The notes under the pieces are model-generated. The model saw nothing but the letters and a program-made list of their open reading frames with translations. It searched no databases and had not been told where the DNA came from. The position numbers and the translations under genes are program-made. From an uncultured Sphingomonadaceae bacterium (GTDB lineage: Bacteria; Pseudomonadota; Alphaproteobacteria; Sphingomonadales; Sphingomonadaceae), in contig CANNCV010000001.1 in assembly GCA_947503245.1 (NCBI GenBank), positions 1,797,501 to 1,861,500 of the forward strand: a stretch of 64,000 nucleotides of DNA, read 5' to 3'. This document shows positions 44,098-53,709 of this stretch, in pieces (position 1 is the first letter of the stretch; the number at the start of each line of letters is the position of its first letter).

Positions 44098-44730
44098 ATG
44101 AAAATTGCATTGATCAGCGAAAACAGCCAGGCCGCCAAGAACAGCATTATCAACGATGCTTTGACCTCTGTCGCAAGCCAATATGGCCATGAGGTTTTCA
44201 ACTATGGTATGTACAGCGCTGAAGATGACGCGCAGCTAACCTATGTCATGAACGGCCTATTGGCCGGGATATTGCTGAATTCCAAAGCAGTGGATTTTGT
44301 TGTCACCGGATGCGGCACCGGAATGGGGTCAATGCTGGCATGTAATGCTATGCCAGGCGTATTTTGTGGTTTGGTTATTGATCCAACGGACGCCTTTTTG
44401 TTCAACCGCATCAATGATGGCAATGCAATGTCTATGCCTTATGCCAAGGGATTTGGCTGGGCGGCTGAATTGAACCTGCAGGATTGTTACCATAAATTGT
44501 TCGCAGAAGAAGGCGGCATTGGCTACCCCACAGAACGCGCTGAAATCATGGCGAAAAACCGTTCTATCCTGTCTCAAGTTAAAGGCGCAGCTTGCCACGA
44601 CATGCTAAGCGTATTGAAAGGTGTTGATCAAGATCTGCTTAAATCGACCATTGCTGGCGAAAAGTTTGCAGAATATTTCTACCCCAATTCTCAGGATGAC
44701 GAAATTAGCAACTATCTGCGCAGTCTCTAA
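44098..44730 (+). CDS. RpiB/LacA/LacB-family isomerase, probably of the DhuI type
   Basis: The 210-residue protein shares the RpiB fold: MKIALISENSQAAKNSIIND, the catalytic-loop segment VTGCGTGMGSMLACNAMPG (Cys72), and NDGNAMSMPYAKGFGW. RpiB-like proteins of this longer kind next to kduD act as isomerases of 4-deoxy-5-hexosulose uronate (DhuI, described in streptococci) in place of KduI. The ATG at 44098 follows AGAGCGAG; a reading from 44062 would add 12 residues lacking similarity. The neighbouring kduD supports this role. Confidence 0.82.
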   Translation: MKIALISENSQAAKNSIINDALTSVASQYGHEVFNYGMYSAEDDAQLTYVMNGLLAGILLNSKAVDFVVTGCGTGMGSMLACNAMPGVFCGLVIDPTDAFLFNRINDGNAMSMPYAKGFGWAAELNLQDCYHKLFAEEGGIGYPTERAEIMAKNRSILSQVKGAACHDMLSVLKGVDQDLLKSTIAGEKFAEYFYPNSQDDEISNYLRSL

Positions 44731-44798
44731 TCACGGACAATGTAATCGCGATATGCGATAACCATCACGCTCATAGAGCTATAGATAGGGCGGCAATA

Positions 44799-45557
44799 AT
44801 GTCTGATAATTTTTTCGATCTCACTGGTAAGGTTGCGTTGGTCACGGGGGCAAATACCGGCATAGGGCAGGGCATAGCGGTTGCGCTGGCGAAAGCCGGT
44901 GCGGATATTATACTAACCGCGCGCCGTGATCCATCTGAAACGCGTCAATTGGTTGAGGCCGAAGGCGTGAAGGCGCATGTAGTTATGGCCGATTTGTCCA
45001 GCATTGAGCCTTGTGACAGAATTGTCTCTGAGACAATTAACGCTTTTGGCCGGTTAGATATACTGGTCAACAATGCAGGCATTATCAGGCGCAATGATGC
45101 GTTGGACTTTACCGAAGATGATTGGGATGCGGTGATGGACACCAATCTTAAAATCCTCTTCTTTCTCTGTCAGTCAGCTGGCCGTTATATGGCCGCTAAT
45201 GGTGGCGGTAGCATTATCAACATCGCCTCTATGCTCACCTTCCAAGGTGGCATTCGCGTAGCCAGCTATACTGCTTCAAAAAGCGGTGTTGGTGGATTAA
45301 CCAAATTATTAGCCAATGAGTGGGCGCCCAAAAACATCAATGTCAACGCCATTGCACCTGGCTATATTGCAACCAACAACACTGCGGCGTTGCAGGCTGA
45401 CAAAGATCGCAACAGGCAGATATTGGAACGTATCCCTGCTGGCCGTTGGGGAGAGCCAGGCGATATTGGCGGCGCTGCAGTATTCCTGGCATCTGATGCT
45501 GCGAAATATGTACAGGGCCATGTCCTTGCTGTAGATGGCGGTTGGCTGGCTCGCTAA
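44799..45557 (+). CDS. kduD: 2-Dehydro-3-deoxy-D-gluconate 5-dehydrogenase
   Basis: The 252-residue short-chain dehydrogenase reduces 2,5-diketo-3-deoxygluconate to 2-keto-3-deoxygluconate with NAD(P)H. The cofactor site is TGANTGIGQG, the catalytic residues are S144, Y157 and K161 (SYTASKSG), and the stretches ASMLTFQGGIRV, NAIAPGYIATNNT and VDGGWLAR are KduD hallmarks. It is the last gene of the locus. The kinase and aldolase that would complete the route to pyruvate (KdgK, KdgA) are not in the window. Confidence 0.93.
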   Translation: MSDNFFDLTGKVALVTGANTGIGQGIAVALAKAGADIILTARRDPSETRQLVEAEGVKAHVVMADLSSIEPCDRIVSETINAFGRLDILVNNAGIIRRNDALDFTEDDWDAVMDTNLKILFFLCQSAGRYMAANGGGSIINIASMLTFQGGIRVASYTASKSGVGGLTKLLANEWAPKNINVNAIAPGYIATNNTAALQADKDRNRQILERIPAGRWGEPGDIGGAAVFLASDAAKYVQGHVLAVDGGWLAR

Positions 45558-45625
45558 GACCGTCATTCAAATATTATAAAAATATGCGCGCCTCACAAAC
45601 CGCGCCTCAAAGCCCGCGAGCTTAA

Positions 45626-46126
45626 TCAGCGTAACACTGCGGCTTTTTTGCTGTCACCGGCGCGGAAGATGAGTGTATCCACGCGCGTGCCTGTTCCAAG
45701 GTTGACGCGGTTTTCTTGCCGTTGCCAGATATTCGTCAAAATCTGCGAATATATTTGCAACTCGCTACCAATGCCGGGCGAGGGTGCTTCCTGAAATATC
45801 AGTACATTTCCACCCTCAATTTCTGTGCCCAGCAACGCCATTTTGAGGATTTCGCCATTGCTGCTGACAGTGAAATTCTGATCAACATATAACGCAAAAG
45901 CGCGGCGGCTATTGATATTGGTTACGATATCCGGCGCTCGCTCACCCTGCCATTTTAACGCATGTTCCGCATCATGCAGAGGAACACGGTGCACAACCTC
46001 CACCATGTTGGTACGGCTATTATGCGATATGGTGGAGATTGTTATTTTTTGCTGATGCGCAATTGCGGGCAAGGCTAATAATGCCGCTAAAACACATATT
46101 AGAAGTTTTGCAAGGTGCTGCTTCAC
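45626..46126 (-). CDS. Secreted DUF6702-like protein
   Basis: The 166-residue protein has a signal peptide ending ALPAIAHQQ and a small beta-rich body (KITISTISHNSRTNMVEVVHRV, then LIFQEAP) that fits DUF6702, a family often found beside M1-type peptidase genes. Its function is unknown. The start overlaps the peptidase stop by four bases (ATGA), so the two proteins are probably made together and may act together. Confidence 0.7.
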   Translation of the reverse strand: MKQHLAKLLICVLAALLALPAIAHQQKITISTISHNSRTNMVEVVHRVPLHDAEHALKWQGERAPDIVTNINSRRAFALYVDQNFTVSSNGEILKMALLGTEIEGGNVLIFQEAPSPGIGSELQIYSQILTNIWQRQENRVNLGTGTRVDTLIFRAGDSKKAAVLR

Positions 46127-48546
46127 TCTTGCGCACCTTGCGATTCTGCCATCAAGTCGCGGCCCACACGCGAACTTCTGCCCGGTGATTTGAACGCCTC
46201 TATGCGGCTTGGGATAATCTGACGTGGATAATGATTATTCGCAATATCTGCATCGGCCGTTTCCCAATCCGGATCAACCACTACTTGCGTCAATTCCTTA
46301 CCTTTCGGGAAGACCAGCAGCTTTCTGACTTGGCGTGAATTGCGCCGCCAGATTTCTGCAGGAATATTCATTTTCTCTGTCGATCCATCAGCGAAGGTAA
46401 GACCCAATATGATCGGCATGACCAGTCCACCCTTGTTAGAGAAGCTTAGCACATAATAGTTGGCATCTTCTGCTACGGCCCGGTCAAAAGCCTGACGCAT
46501 CCACGGTTCATCCAATGATTCTAAGAAGCTGTCATATTTCTTGCTATCTTTTGGGGTTACCGTGAATTGGTCATTCTGGTCGTAAAAGTCGGTTACTCCC
46601 GGGTTCTCTAACACCCAGATTGGTAGACCTTGCTGACGGTTAAGTTCGACACCAACCTTTGCTGGCTCACCCGTTAATTCCTGCCGTCGTCGTGGCAAAT
46701 CGATATCAGGGTTTGCCGTATCGATACGTAGCCGGTGAATTGTATCGAGAGAAATATCAACATGGTCGGTTGTGTAGAACCAACCGCGCCAGAACCAATC
46801 CAGATCGGTTCCCGATGCTTCCTCAATAGTGCGGAAAAAGTCAGCCGGTGTAGGGCGCTTATATTTCCAGCGACGTGCATATTCTTTCAATGCGAAGTCG
46901 AAGCGCTCACGGCCGATCACGGTATCACGCAGGATATGAAATGCTGCCGACGGCTTGCCATAAGCATTTGGCCCCAGGTTAAGTACGCTGTCTGATTGGG
47001 TCATGATCGGAACCTGCCGGTTTGATGTCATATATGGGACCAGATCGCGTGGCAGGCTGCGTGTCCATGGCATGTCAGGGTCCCACTCATAGCCTGCCAC
47101 AGAATCGAGGAAGGAGTTGATACCCTCATCCATCCATGTCCATTGCCGTTCGTCCGAATTCACGGTCATTGGGAAATAGATATGCCCGACCTCATGAATG
47201 ACCACACCAATCAGGAATACCTTTTCTGACAAGGAATAGGTGCGCGTACCGTCTTCATTAAGGGTGGTTCGCGGGCCATTAAAGGTGATCATGGGGTATT
47301 CCATGCCGCCAACTGGTCCATTGACTGATTGAGCAGTGGGATAGGGATAATCAAAGCTAAAGCGTGAATAGACCTTCATCGTGTGCACAATGGCGGCGGT
47401 GGAATATTTGCGCCAAAGCTCGCCACCTTCTTTGGGCCAGAAAGACATGGCCATGACTGTCGAATTTTTCGCACCTGGCTGGCGATGTCCTTGCGCATCC
47501 CATGCAAATTTACGGCTTGATGCCCATGCGAAGTCTCGAACATTTTGTGCAGTAAAGCGCCAGCTCTTGGTACCATTTGGGCCGGTACGCTCATTGGCTT
47601 CGGCTTCCTCTGGCGTAACAATAAACACTGGAGCATTGGCAGTACTCGCCGTTCTTAAGCGTTGGCGCTGTGTGGCTGTCAAAACCTCTGCCGGGTTAGC
47701 GAGCACGCCTGTTGAAGAAACGATATGATCATCTGGTACGGTCATAGTGACATCATAATCACCAAACTCCAGAGTGAACTCACCGCTGCCCAAAAACTCC
47801 TTATTGTGCCAACCTTCATAATCAGAATAAGCAACAAGGCGCGGGAACCACTGAGCAAGAAGGAATATGTCATTCCCGCCGGGACGTGGATCATCCGGGA
47901 AATGTTCATAACCAGATCGGGCACGAACCGCGTCTTCTTCAACAATATTATAAGCCCAGTCGATTTTGAAATTCACAGTTCTTCCGGGCGCAAGCCGGGT
48001 TGGCAGATCGATGCGCATGAGCGTTCCGACAATCGTATATTTTAGCGCAGTGCCATTAGAAAGGCGGACGCTACCAATCTCATAGCCGTAATTGTTATCG
48101 GCCAAAGATTGCTGCCGGCGAATTTGGCCAAGCGATAATCTGGCAGGGTCATTGAAGCGCGCGCTTGAAACGCCGACGCCATTTGATGACGAACCGCCAA
48201 AAGTGCGCGTGGTCTCTGCTATTGAATCGCGGCGGAAAATATTCTGATCGAGCTGCATCCATATCCACGGGAGTGTGTCCGGCGAATTATTGGTGTAGCT
48301 GATGGTGGCCTGTGCAGTGATGCGACGCTTCTCTTCATCCAACTGCGCATTAATCCGGTAATCGGCCTTTTGCTGCCAATATTGATGGCCAGGTGCGCCC
48401 GATGCATTGCGATAGACATTAGGGTCAGGGAGAACTTCGTCGAGCTGGCGGAACTTGTCTTGAAAGTCGCCTTTTGTTTGCTGAACACCTTGCGCAAATA
48501 CAGGTGAAGCCATGAACAAAAATGCGATGCAGGCGATGAGTCTCAA
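46123..48546 (-). CDS. M1-family zinc metallopeptidase, exported
   Basis: The protein (about 807 residues) has an N-terminal beta-sandwich domain with no catalytic residues, then a gluzincin domain with GGMEYP (substrate-binding exopeptidase motif) and HEVGHIYFP with a downstream WMDEG, the zinc site. It should release amino acids or cleave peptides in the periplasm. I chose the TTG at 48546, which has AAGGA seven bases before it and gives a clean signal peptide (MRLIACIAFLFMASPVFAQ). ATG codons at 48603 and 48621 would give long charged leaders. DUF6702 follows in the same operon. Confidence 0.9.
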   Translation of the reverse strand: MRLIACIAFLFMASPVFAQGVQQTKGDFQDKFRQLDEVLPDPNVYRNASGAPGHQYWQQKADYRINAQLDEEKRRITAQATISYTNNSPDTLPWIWMQLDQNIFRRDSIAETTRTFGGSSSNGVGVSSARFNDPARLSLGQIRRQQSLADNNYGYEIGSVRLSNGTALKYTIVGTLMRIDLPTRLAPGRTVNFKIDWAYNIVEEDAVRARSGYEHFPDDPRPGGNDIFLLAQWFPRLVAYSDYEGWHNKEFLGSGEFTLEFGDYDVTMTVPDDHIVSSTGVLANPAEVLTATQRQRLRTASTANAPVFIVTPEEAEANERTGPNGTKSWRFTAQNVRDFAWASSRKFAWDAQGHRQPGAKNSTVMAMSFWPKEGGELWRKYSTAAIVHTMKVYSRFSFDYPYPTAQSVNGPVGGMEYPMITFNGPRTTLNEDGTRTYSLSEKVFLIGVVIHEVGHIYFPMTVNSDERQWTWMDEGINSFLDSVAGYEWDPDMPWTRSLPRDLVPYMTSNRQVPIMTQSDSVLNLGPNAYGKPSAAFHILRDTVIGRERFDFALKEYARRWKYKRPTPADFFRTIEEASGTDLDWFWRGWFYTTDHVDISLDTIHRLRIDTANPDIDLPRRRQELTGEPAKVGVELNRQQGLPIWVLENPGVTDFYDQNDQFTVTPKDSKKYDSFLESLDEPWMRQAFDRAVAEDANYYVLSFSNKGGLVMPIILGLTFADGSTEKMNIPAEIWRRNSRQVRKLLVFPKGKELTQVVVDPDWETADADIANNHYPRQIIPSRIEAFKSPGRSSRVGRDLMAESQGAQE

Positions 48547-48796
48547 TGTATGTTCCTTCGCAGCTTGTTCCAACGATCCGATCCTAAAACGAGCTTTGGC
48601 CATAATATTATGTATCCGCATATGTTCGCGGAAACGGATAATTAATGATGAAAAAACTGATTTTAGAAAAGTTGTTATGCAATCGAAATCGTTAGAGAAT
48701 CGATGTATTGAGAGGTAACACTGAAAAATTAGGCGATCAATTGCTCGTTGGCGAGCATTCTCTTTATTGATCATATGAATAGTATAATGGGTTGCT

Positions 48797-49750
48797 CTAT
48801 TCCGATGGTAGGATAGCGGTTAATTCATCTAACCCTAGTGCAAGATTAATATTCTGCACGGCCTGAACCGCTGCACCTTTCAGCAGATTGTCTTCTGCCG
48901 CAACGACAGCGAGATGTGTTTTGTCTGCGCTCAGGCTGATACCACCAATGACGACACCTGGATTGCCTGTCCCATCTCTCAATTCAGGCTCATGCTCTTG
49001 CAGAGAAACAAGTGGCTCATTGTCATATATTTGCTCATATAAAGCGAGCGCACTTTGTTCATCCAGCTGACCATTAAGCGGAATATTTACGCTCGTAACA
49101 ATACCGCTAAAGGCAGGATGAACATGTGGCATAAAACGTATCGCCGTACCCAGGTGCCGTGTTGCTTCACGTTCATGATTATGATTATGCAGCTTATATG
49201 GCATAAGATTATCGCGCAATTTCGCCACATCATTTTTAGGGCTGGGCTTGGTCCCTGCGCCTGAATATCCTGAAACACCAAAGGCAACTGGTGTGCCATT
49301 AATAAAGGGCAGCACAGGAGCAATTGCAAGCTGAATGGCCGTTGCATAGCAGCCAGGATTTGCGATGCGTTTTGCGTCTTTAATGTTGGCGCGATTGCGT
49401 TCTGGCAGACCATAAACCCATTGATCGGTAAAGCGATAATCAGCGGATAAATCGACGATGATTGTATCGGGGGAGAATGTATCGATCGCGTCGACATAAT
49501 CCGCCGCAGCACCATCAGGGGTTGCAAGAATGACGACATCAGCGCAGCGTTTCGCAACATCTTCTGGCGATAGAGCAGAAAAGTTGAGTTGCGTAATTTC
49601 AGGCGCAATATCGGCGACCGGCTTGTCTGCAAATTCGCGGCTATTGGCAAAGTCCAGTTGCAAATTCGGATGACGAGCGATGATCCGCAATAATTCGCGG
49701 CCTGTATGGCCACGCGCGCCCACGAGCCCCAGAGAATAGCGTTTTATCAT
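48797..49750 (-). CDS. argC: N-acetyl-gamma-glutamyl-phosphate reductase
   Basis: The 317-residue enzyme reduces N-acetylglutamyl phosphate to the semialdehyde in arginine synthesis. It has a Rossmann opening LGLVGARGHTGRELLRI, the active-site Cys134 in NPGCYATA, and the GYSGAGTKPSPKN loop with HNHNHE. It starts one base after the fused kinase/synthase, which makes its substrate. The gene pair thus covers the first three steps of the pathway. Confidence 0.95.
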   Translation of the reverse strand: MIKRYSLGLVGARGHTGRELLRIIARHPNLQLDFANSREFADKPVADIAPEITQLNFSALSPEDVAKRCADVVILATPDGAAADYVDAIDTFSPDTIIVDLSADYRFTDQWVYGLPERNRANIKDAKRIANPGCYATAIQLAIAPVLPFINGTPVAFGVSGYSGAGTKPSPKNDVAKLRDNLMPYKLHNHNHEREATRHLGTAIRFMPHVHPAFSGIVTSVNIPLNGQLDEQSALALYEQIYDNEPLVSLQEHEPELRDGTGNPGVVIGGISLSADKTHLAVVAAEDNLLKGAAVQAVQNINLALGLDELTAILPSE

Positions 49751-49751
49751 A

Positions 49752-51062
49752 TCAGATAGCCTCTAAGGTTGCTGGCAGATTGGCAATTTTACCGGTCATT
49801 TCAGCGATGCGAGCAAATTCGGTTTCGCCATACCAATAGATTGTCCATTCCCCGCGTTTGATAGAGCCTGTCGCTCTTTCGGCATAAAATTCGTTAAAAC
49901 CATTATCCTTGTGTGTGCGCCAGAAAAGGGAAGGGTGGTTGCTTTCTATCCTGCGCCAGATTGCATGAGCCAAACCCTCACCGCGGGCTTCTTCCAACAC
50001 AGCAAATTTATCAAGATACGCTGTGCCACCAAAATCTTTCACAATGGCGCAGGCACGATAACTCTCAGTCACATAGGCACTGTCCAACTCAAGATCATCC
50101 CACCACCCTGGGGTCAATGACCGTTCAAAGGCTGTCTGAATGAGTTGGATCAATTGAGCCTTATTCAGCTCACTTTTTTGAGAATATTTATGAATGGCTT
50201 CGCCCATACGGACCAATGTTCCAGAGCCGCCATGTGTGAAGAGTTCGCGCAGCAGGCCCTCTGGCGATGTAATAGATACCGATGTTGAGAGCGGCGCATT
50301 TTCAAGCAATTGTGCAATTTCCTGCAATTTTAACCGCATACCTGAATGGACCCAATCGGCCGCCATCAGTGCCGAAAAGTCTGTCGCAAGGTTGATGGAA
50401 TGCAATGCTTCGCCATCTTCGCCCAACAGCCCGCCAACGCCTGATAAAAAGATGATCTTCATCGGCTCAAGTGCGGCCACCAATGCACGGGTTGCGGAGT
50501 CGCCATTAATATTGAGCATTTGCCCGCCAGGCCCAATGCCCATACAACTGATAATTGGAATAGCACCAGCAGCAACGCTGTTTTGCAGCATGCCCTGACG
50601 AACAAGAGTTGGTTCACCCACAAAACCATAGGTTTCGCGATTGATATAATCCGCTTCCAATACGCCAGTAGGCAAGGAATGGGCTGCGACCCCTTGCTCT
50701 CTTATGGCTTCGACCAGTTTGATATTGGCCCCGAAAAACACATCGCGTGCGGCGTCTAGGGCTGCAGCCTGTGTTACACGCAGGCCATCAATTTTTGGGG
50801 TGTCTATGCCGCGTTTGGTGATTTCTTGGTCCAGCTGCGGTCCGCCGCCGTGCAGAACCACTGGTGTTAATCCAACACGGTGCAAAAATGCGAGTGCAGA
50901 CGCTGTCTCTTCCAATTGCTCTGCGATAATGGCTCCGCCAATTTTGATAACGGCAAAGCGTGTTTTGCCAACTTCAGAGAAGCGATTGAGATAAGAACGA
51001 ATCTCTTTCTTGTCGGAAATTTGCGAGAGCAATTGGACAATGGTTTGATGAGTTTGTGACAT
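49752..51062 (-). CDS. argB: Fused N-acetylglutamate kinase / N-acetylglutamate synthase
   Basis: The 436-residue protein has an amino-acid kinase domain (residues about 1-285; FAVIKIGGAII, LHGGGPQLDQEI, NINGDSATRALVAAL) and a C-terminal GNAT-like domain (about 300-436; AYVTESYRACAIVKDFGGTA and FWRTHKDNGFNEFYAERATG). This is the bifunctional NAGS/K type first described in Xanthomonas and Maricaulis, related to animal NAGS. The ATG at 51062 gives MSQTHQTIVQLL; an ATG at 51083 adds seven residues. argC follows one base after its stop. The 273-base gap before thyA holds nothing I can identify. Confidence 0.9.
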   Translation of the reverse strand: MSQTHQTIVQLLSQISDKKEIRSYLNRFSEVGKTRFAVIKIGGAIIAEQLEETASALAFLHRVGLTPVVLHGGGPQLDQEITKRGIDTPKIDGLRVTQAAALDAARDVFFGANIKLVEAIREQGVAAHSLPTGVLEADYINRETYGFVGEPTLVRQGMLQNSVAAGAIPIISCMGIGPGGQMLNINGDSATRALVAALEPMKIIFLSGVGGLLGEDGEALHSINLATDFSALMAADWVHSGMRLKLQEIAQLLENAPLSTSVSITSPEGLLRELFTHGGSGTLVRMGEAIHKYSQKSELNKAQLIQLIQTAFERSLTPGWWDDLELDSAYVTESYRACAIVKDFGGTAYLDKFAVLEEARGEGLAHAIWRRIESNHPSLFWRTHKDNGFNEFYAERATGSIKRGEWTIYWYGETEFARIAEMTGKIANLPATLEAI

Positions 51063-51335
51063 GTGGTCTCTGCTGCCAATCATTTTGCGGCATGAATAAT
51101 CTGCGTCTAATATTAGTCCGGCAAGAATGATAATATCCCGCCAGACTAGCCGTTACTGCATGATCTCTGGACGAAGGCCATCATAACCGCGTGATGAGCC
51201 ATAGAAATTCCTATGAAGGGTTGCAAGCTGTGAACAAGGGCAGTTTGCATAACGAGCTATAAAATATCATGATTTTGCCACAGCTAATTATGTAATCGAT
51301 TTGGTCAATCCGTCTGCAGCTTCTACATTCACCCC

Positions 51336-52265
51336 ATGCATTATGAAAATCAATATCTCGATCTCATGCGAACAATCTGGTCAAGCGGTGCCGCGCGCGG
51401 TGACCGGACAGGGACCGGAACCAAGGCCGTATTTGGCGCTCAGATGCGTTTTTCACTAGAGAATGGCGCAATACCCTTGTTGACGACCAAAAGGGTTTAT
51501 TGGAAAACTGCAGCGCGCGAGATGCTGTGGTTTCTGACAGGTGACACCAATATCCGCGCTTTGGTTGAGCAGAAGGTGCATATTTGGACCGATTGGCCCT
51601 TGGCGAAGTTTAACGGTGAGACAGGTGAAAATCTCGATCGCGATACATTTGAAATGCGAATTATTGAAGATGATGATTTTGCAGAGAAATGGGGTGATTT
51701 GGGACCGGTTTATGGCAAACAATGGGTCGACTGGCCAGTTTATGATGCAGCTCCGGATGAAGGGGAGGGGCTTTATCGCAAAAGAGCAAAAGGCATTAAC
51801 CAGATAGAAGAACTGGTCGATAGTTTGCGCAATAATCCCAACTCACGCCGCCACATCTTTGAAGGATGGAATGTCGCGGACATTGATCATATGGCGCTGC
51901 CACCCTGCCATAAAACCTATCAGTTCTTTGTTGTAGATGGCAAATTGACCTGCTTGCTCTATCAACGCTCTTGCGATCTGGCACTTGGTGTGCCGTTCAA
52001 TATATTTTCCGCAGCTTTGATAACCTATATGCTGGCTCAGCAGTGCGATTTACAACCGCATGAATTGATCTGGACCGGCGGTGATGTGCATCTTTACACC
52101 AATCACGCTGAATTGGTGGAAGAGCAATTATCGCGCAAACCAACCGGCCATCCTCGCCTAGAAATTACGCGAAAACCGGCATCTATATTTGATTATACCA
52201 TAGAGGACTTTTCGGTTAGTGAATATGCTCCTCAAAGCCATATTTCTGCGCCTGTCGCTGTATAA
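51336..52265 (+). CDS. thyA: Thymidylate synthase
   Basis: The 309-residue enzyme methylates dUMP to dTMP with methylene-tetrahydrofolate. The catalytic Cys191 is in ALPPCHKTYQFF, the phosphate-binding arginines are in RGDRTGTGT and SRRHIFEGWN, and the end has IWTGGDVHLYTNHAELVEEQ. It is about 45 residues longer than the E. coli enzyme owing to an insertion near residues 95-155. No clear ribosome-binding site precedes the ATG. It stands alone between divergent argB and the bkd operon. Confidence 0.96.
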   Translation: MHYENQYLDLMRTIWSSGAARGDRTGTGTKAVFGAQMRFSLENGAIPLLTTKRVYWKTAAREMLWFLTGDTNIRALVEQKVHIWTDWPLAKFNGETGENLDRDTFEMRIIEDDDFAEKWGDLGPVYGKQWVDWPVYDAAPDEGEGLYRKRAKGINQIEELVDSLRNNPNSRRHIFEGWNVADIDHMALPPCHKTYQFFVVDGKLTCLLYQRSCDLALGVPFNIFSAALITYMLAQQCDLQPHELIWTGGDVHLYTNHAELVEEQLSRKPTGHPRLEITRKPASIFDYTIEDFSVSEYAPQSHISAPVAV

Positions 52266-52413
52266 GCTTGCAATAGGTTTTTGGGTCAGAACTATTGCCC
52301 TAATCGTATTTTTGTAATAATGGGCAAGCAAGGCGAAAGAAAATATAGGTTAGACCTAGATAGTCCAACATTCCGCAGATGCATTATTACGCGGATATGT
52401 GGCAGGAGAGCAT

Positions 52414-53709
52414 ATGGCGGATGATAACAAGTCTGCAAGCCATGAGGTGCGCAGCAATTTGCCACCTTTGGAATTGCATGTACCGCAACCGAAATTTAGG
52501 CCGGGTGACCCCGTAGACTATTCGCATATTCATGTTCCGAAAGCTGGCAAACAAGCGCGGCCTGATATTGCTGCTGATGCCAAAGAGACCAATGAACTGG
52601 TCTATGATCTGGTGCGCGTGCTGGATGATGATGGCAAGGCGGTTGGCCCATGGAACCCCAAATTATCAACCGACATATTGATCAATATGTTAGAAAAGAT
52701 GGTGCTGGTCCGCGCATTTGACGAGCGATTATTTCGTGCCCAGCGCCAAGGCAAAACCAGCTTTTACATGAAATGCCGCGGTGAAGAGGCGACATCTGTT
52801 GCTGCGGCATTCGCACTTGCCTCTGATGACATGGTGTTCCCCAGCTATCGTCAGCAGGGCGTACTTATCACGCGTGGCTATCCGCTTATTGAGATGGTCA
52901 ATCAGATATTTTCCAACAAGGGCGACAAGCTGAAAGGCCGCCAATTGCCGATCATGTATTGTTCGCGCGAGCACAGTTTTTTCACCATTTCAGGCAATTT
53001 GGCGACTCAATATCCGCAAGCGGTTGGTTGGGCCATGGCCAGTGCGATTAAAGGTGATACGCGTATCGCAGCAACATGGTGCGGTGAAGGCTCAACAGCG
53101 GAAGGCGATTTCCACAGTGCGTGCACATTTGCCGCTGTTTATAATGCCCCAGTCATATTGAATGTCGTCAACAACCAATGGGCGATTTCGAGTTTCTCCG
53201 GCTTTGCCGGTGCGGAACGGACAACCTTTGCCGCGCGCGCCGTTGGTTACGGTATTGCCGGGCTTCGAGTGGATGGCAATGATCCGCTCGCTGTTTATGC
53301 GGCAACATCATGGGCTGCAGAACGTGCGCGTACAAATAAAGGCCCGACGCTAATCGAGCATTTCACTTATCGTACAGAAGGACATAGCACCTCTGACGAT
53401 CCTTCGGCCTATCGCAGTACCGATGAAAGTAAGGACTGGCCCTTGGGCGACCCGGTTAACCGGTTGAAACAACATTTAATATCACTGGGCGTCTGGGATG
53501 ATGAGCGCCATGCTGCGCTCGATAAAAAAATGGCAGAAACGGTCAAAGACGTTGCCAAAGCAGCGGAGAAAAATGGTGTATTGGGGCATGGTTTGCACCA
53601 GCCTTTTGCAACCATGTTTGAGGATGTGTTTGAAGAGCTTCCCTGGCATTTGCGTGAACAGAGCGAGCAAGCTGACCGTGAAAGGGCGATCAAATGGCCG
53701 AACAGATGA
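52414..53709 (+). CDS. bkdA1: Branched-chain 2-oxoacid dehydrogenase E1 subunit alpha
   Basis: The 431-residue protein is the TPP-binding alpha part of the E1 that decarboxylates 2-oxo acids from valine, leucine and isoleucine. The TPP motif is visible in WCGEGSTAEGDFHSACTFAA and continues to VVNNQWAISS; PSYRQQGVLITRGY is another typical stretch. I chose ATG 52414, with AGGAG five bases before it, over a GTG at 52399. It overlaps the beta-subunit gene by 16 bases. The first 55 residues are polar and Pro-rich, as in other long E1alpha proteins of this family. Confidence 0.93.
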   Translation: MADDNKSASHEVRSNLPPLELHVPQPKFRPGDPVDYSHIHVPKAGKQARPDIAADAKETNELVYDLVRVLDDDGKAVGPWNPKLSTDILINMLEKMVLVRAFDERLFRAQRQGKTSFYMKCRGEEATSVAAAFALASDDMVFPSYRQQGVLITRGYPLIEMVNQIFSNKGDKLKGRQLPIMYCSREHSFFTISGNLATQYPQAVGWAMASAIKGDTRIAATWCGEGSTAEGDFHSACTFAAVYNAPVILNVVNNQWAISSFSGFAGAERTTFAARAVGYGIAGLRVDGNDPLAVYAATSWAAERARTNKGPTLIEHFTYRTEGHSTSDDPSAYRSTDESKDWPLGDPVNRLKQHLISLGVWDDERHAALDKKMAETVKDVAKAAEKNGVLGHGLHQPFATMFEDVFEELPWHLREQSEQADRERAIKWPNR

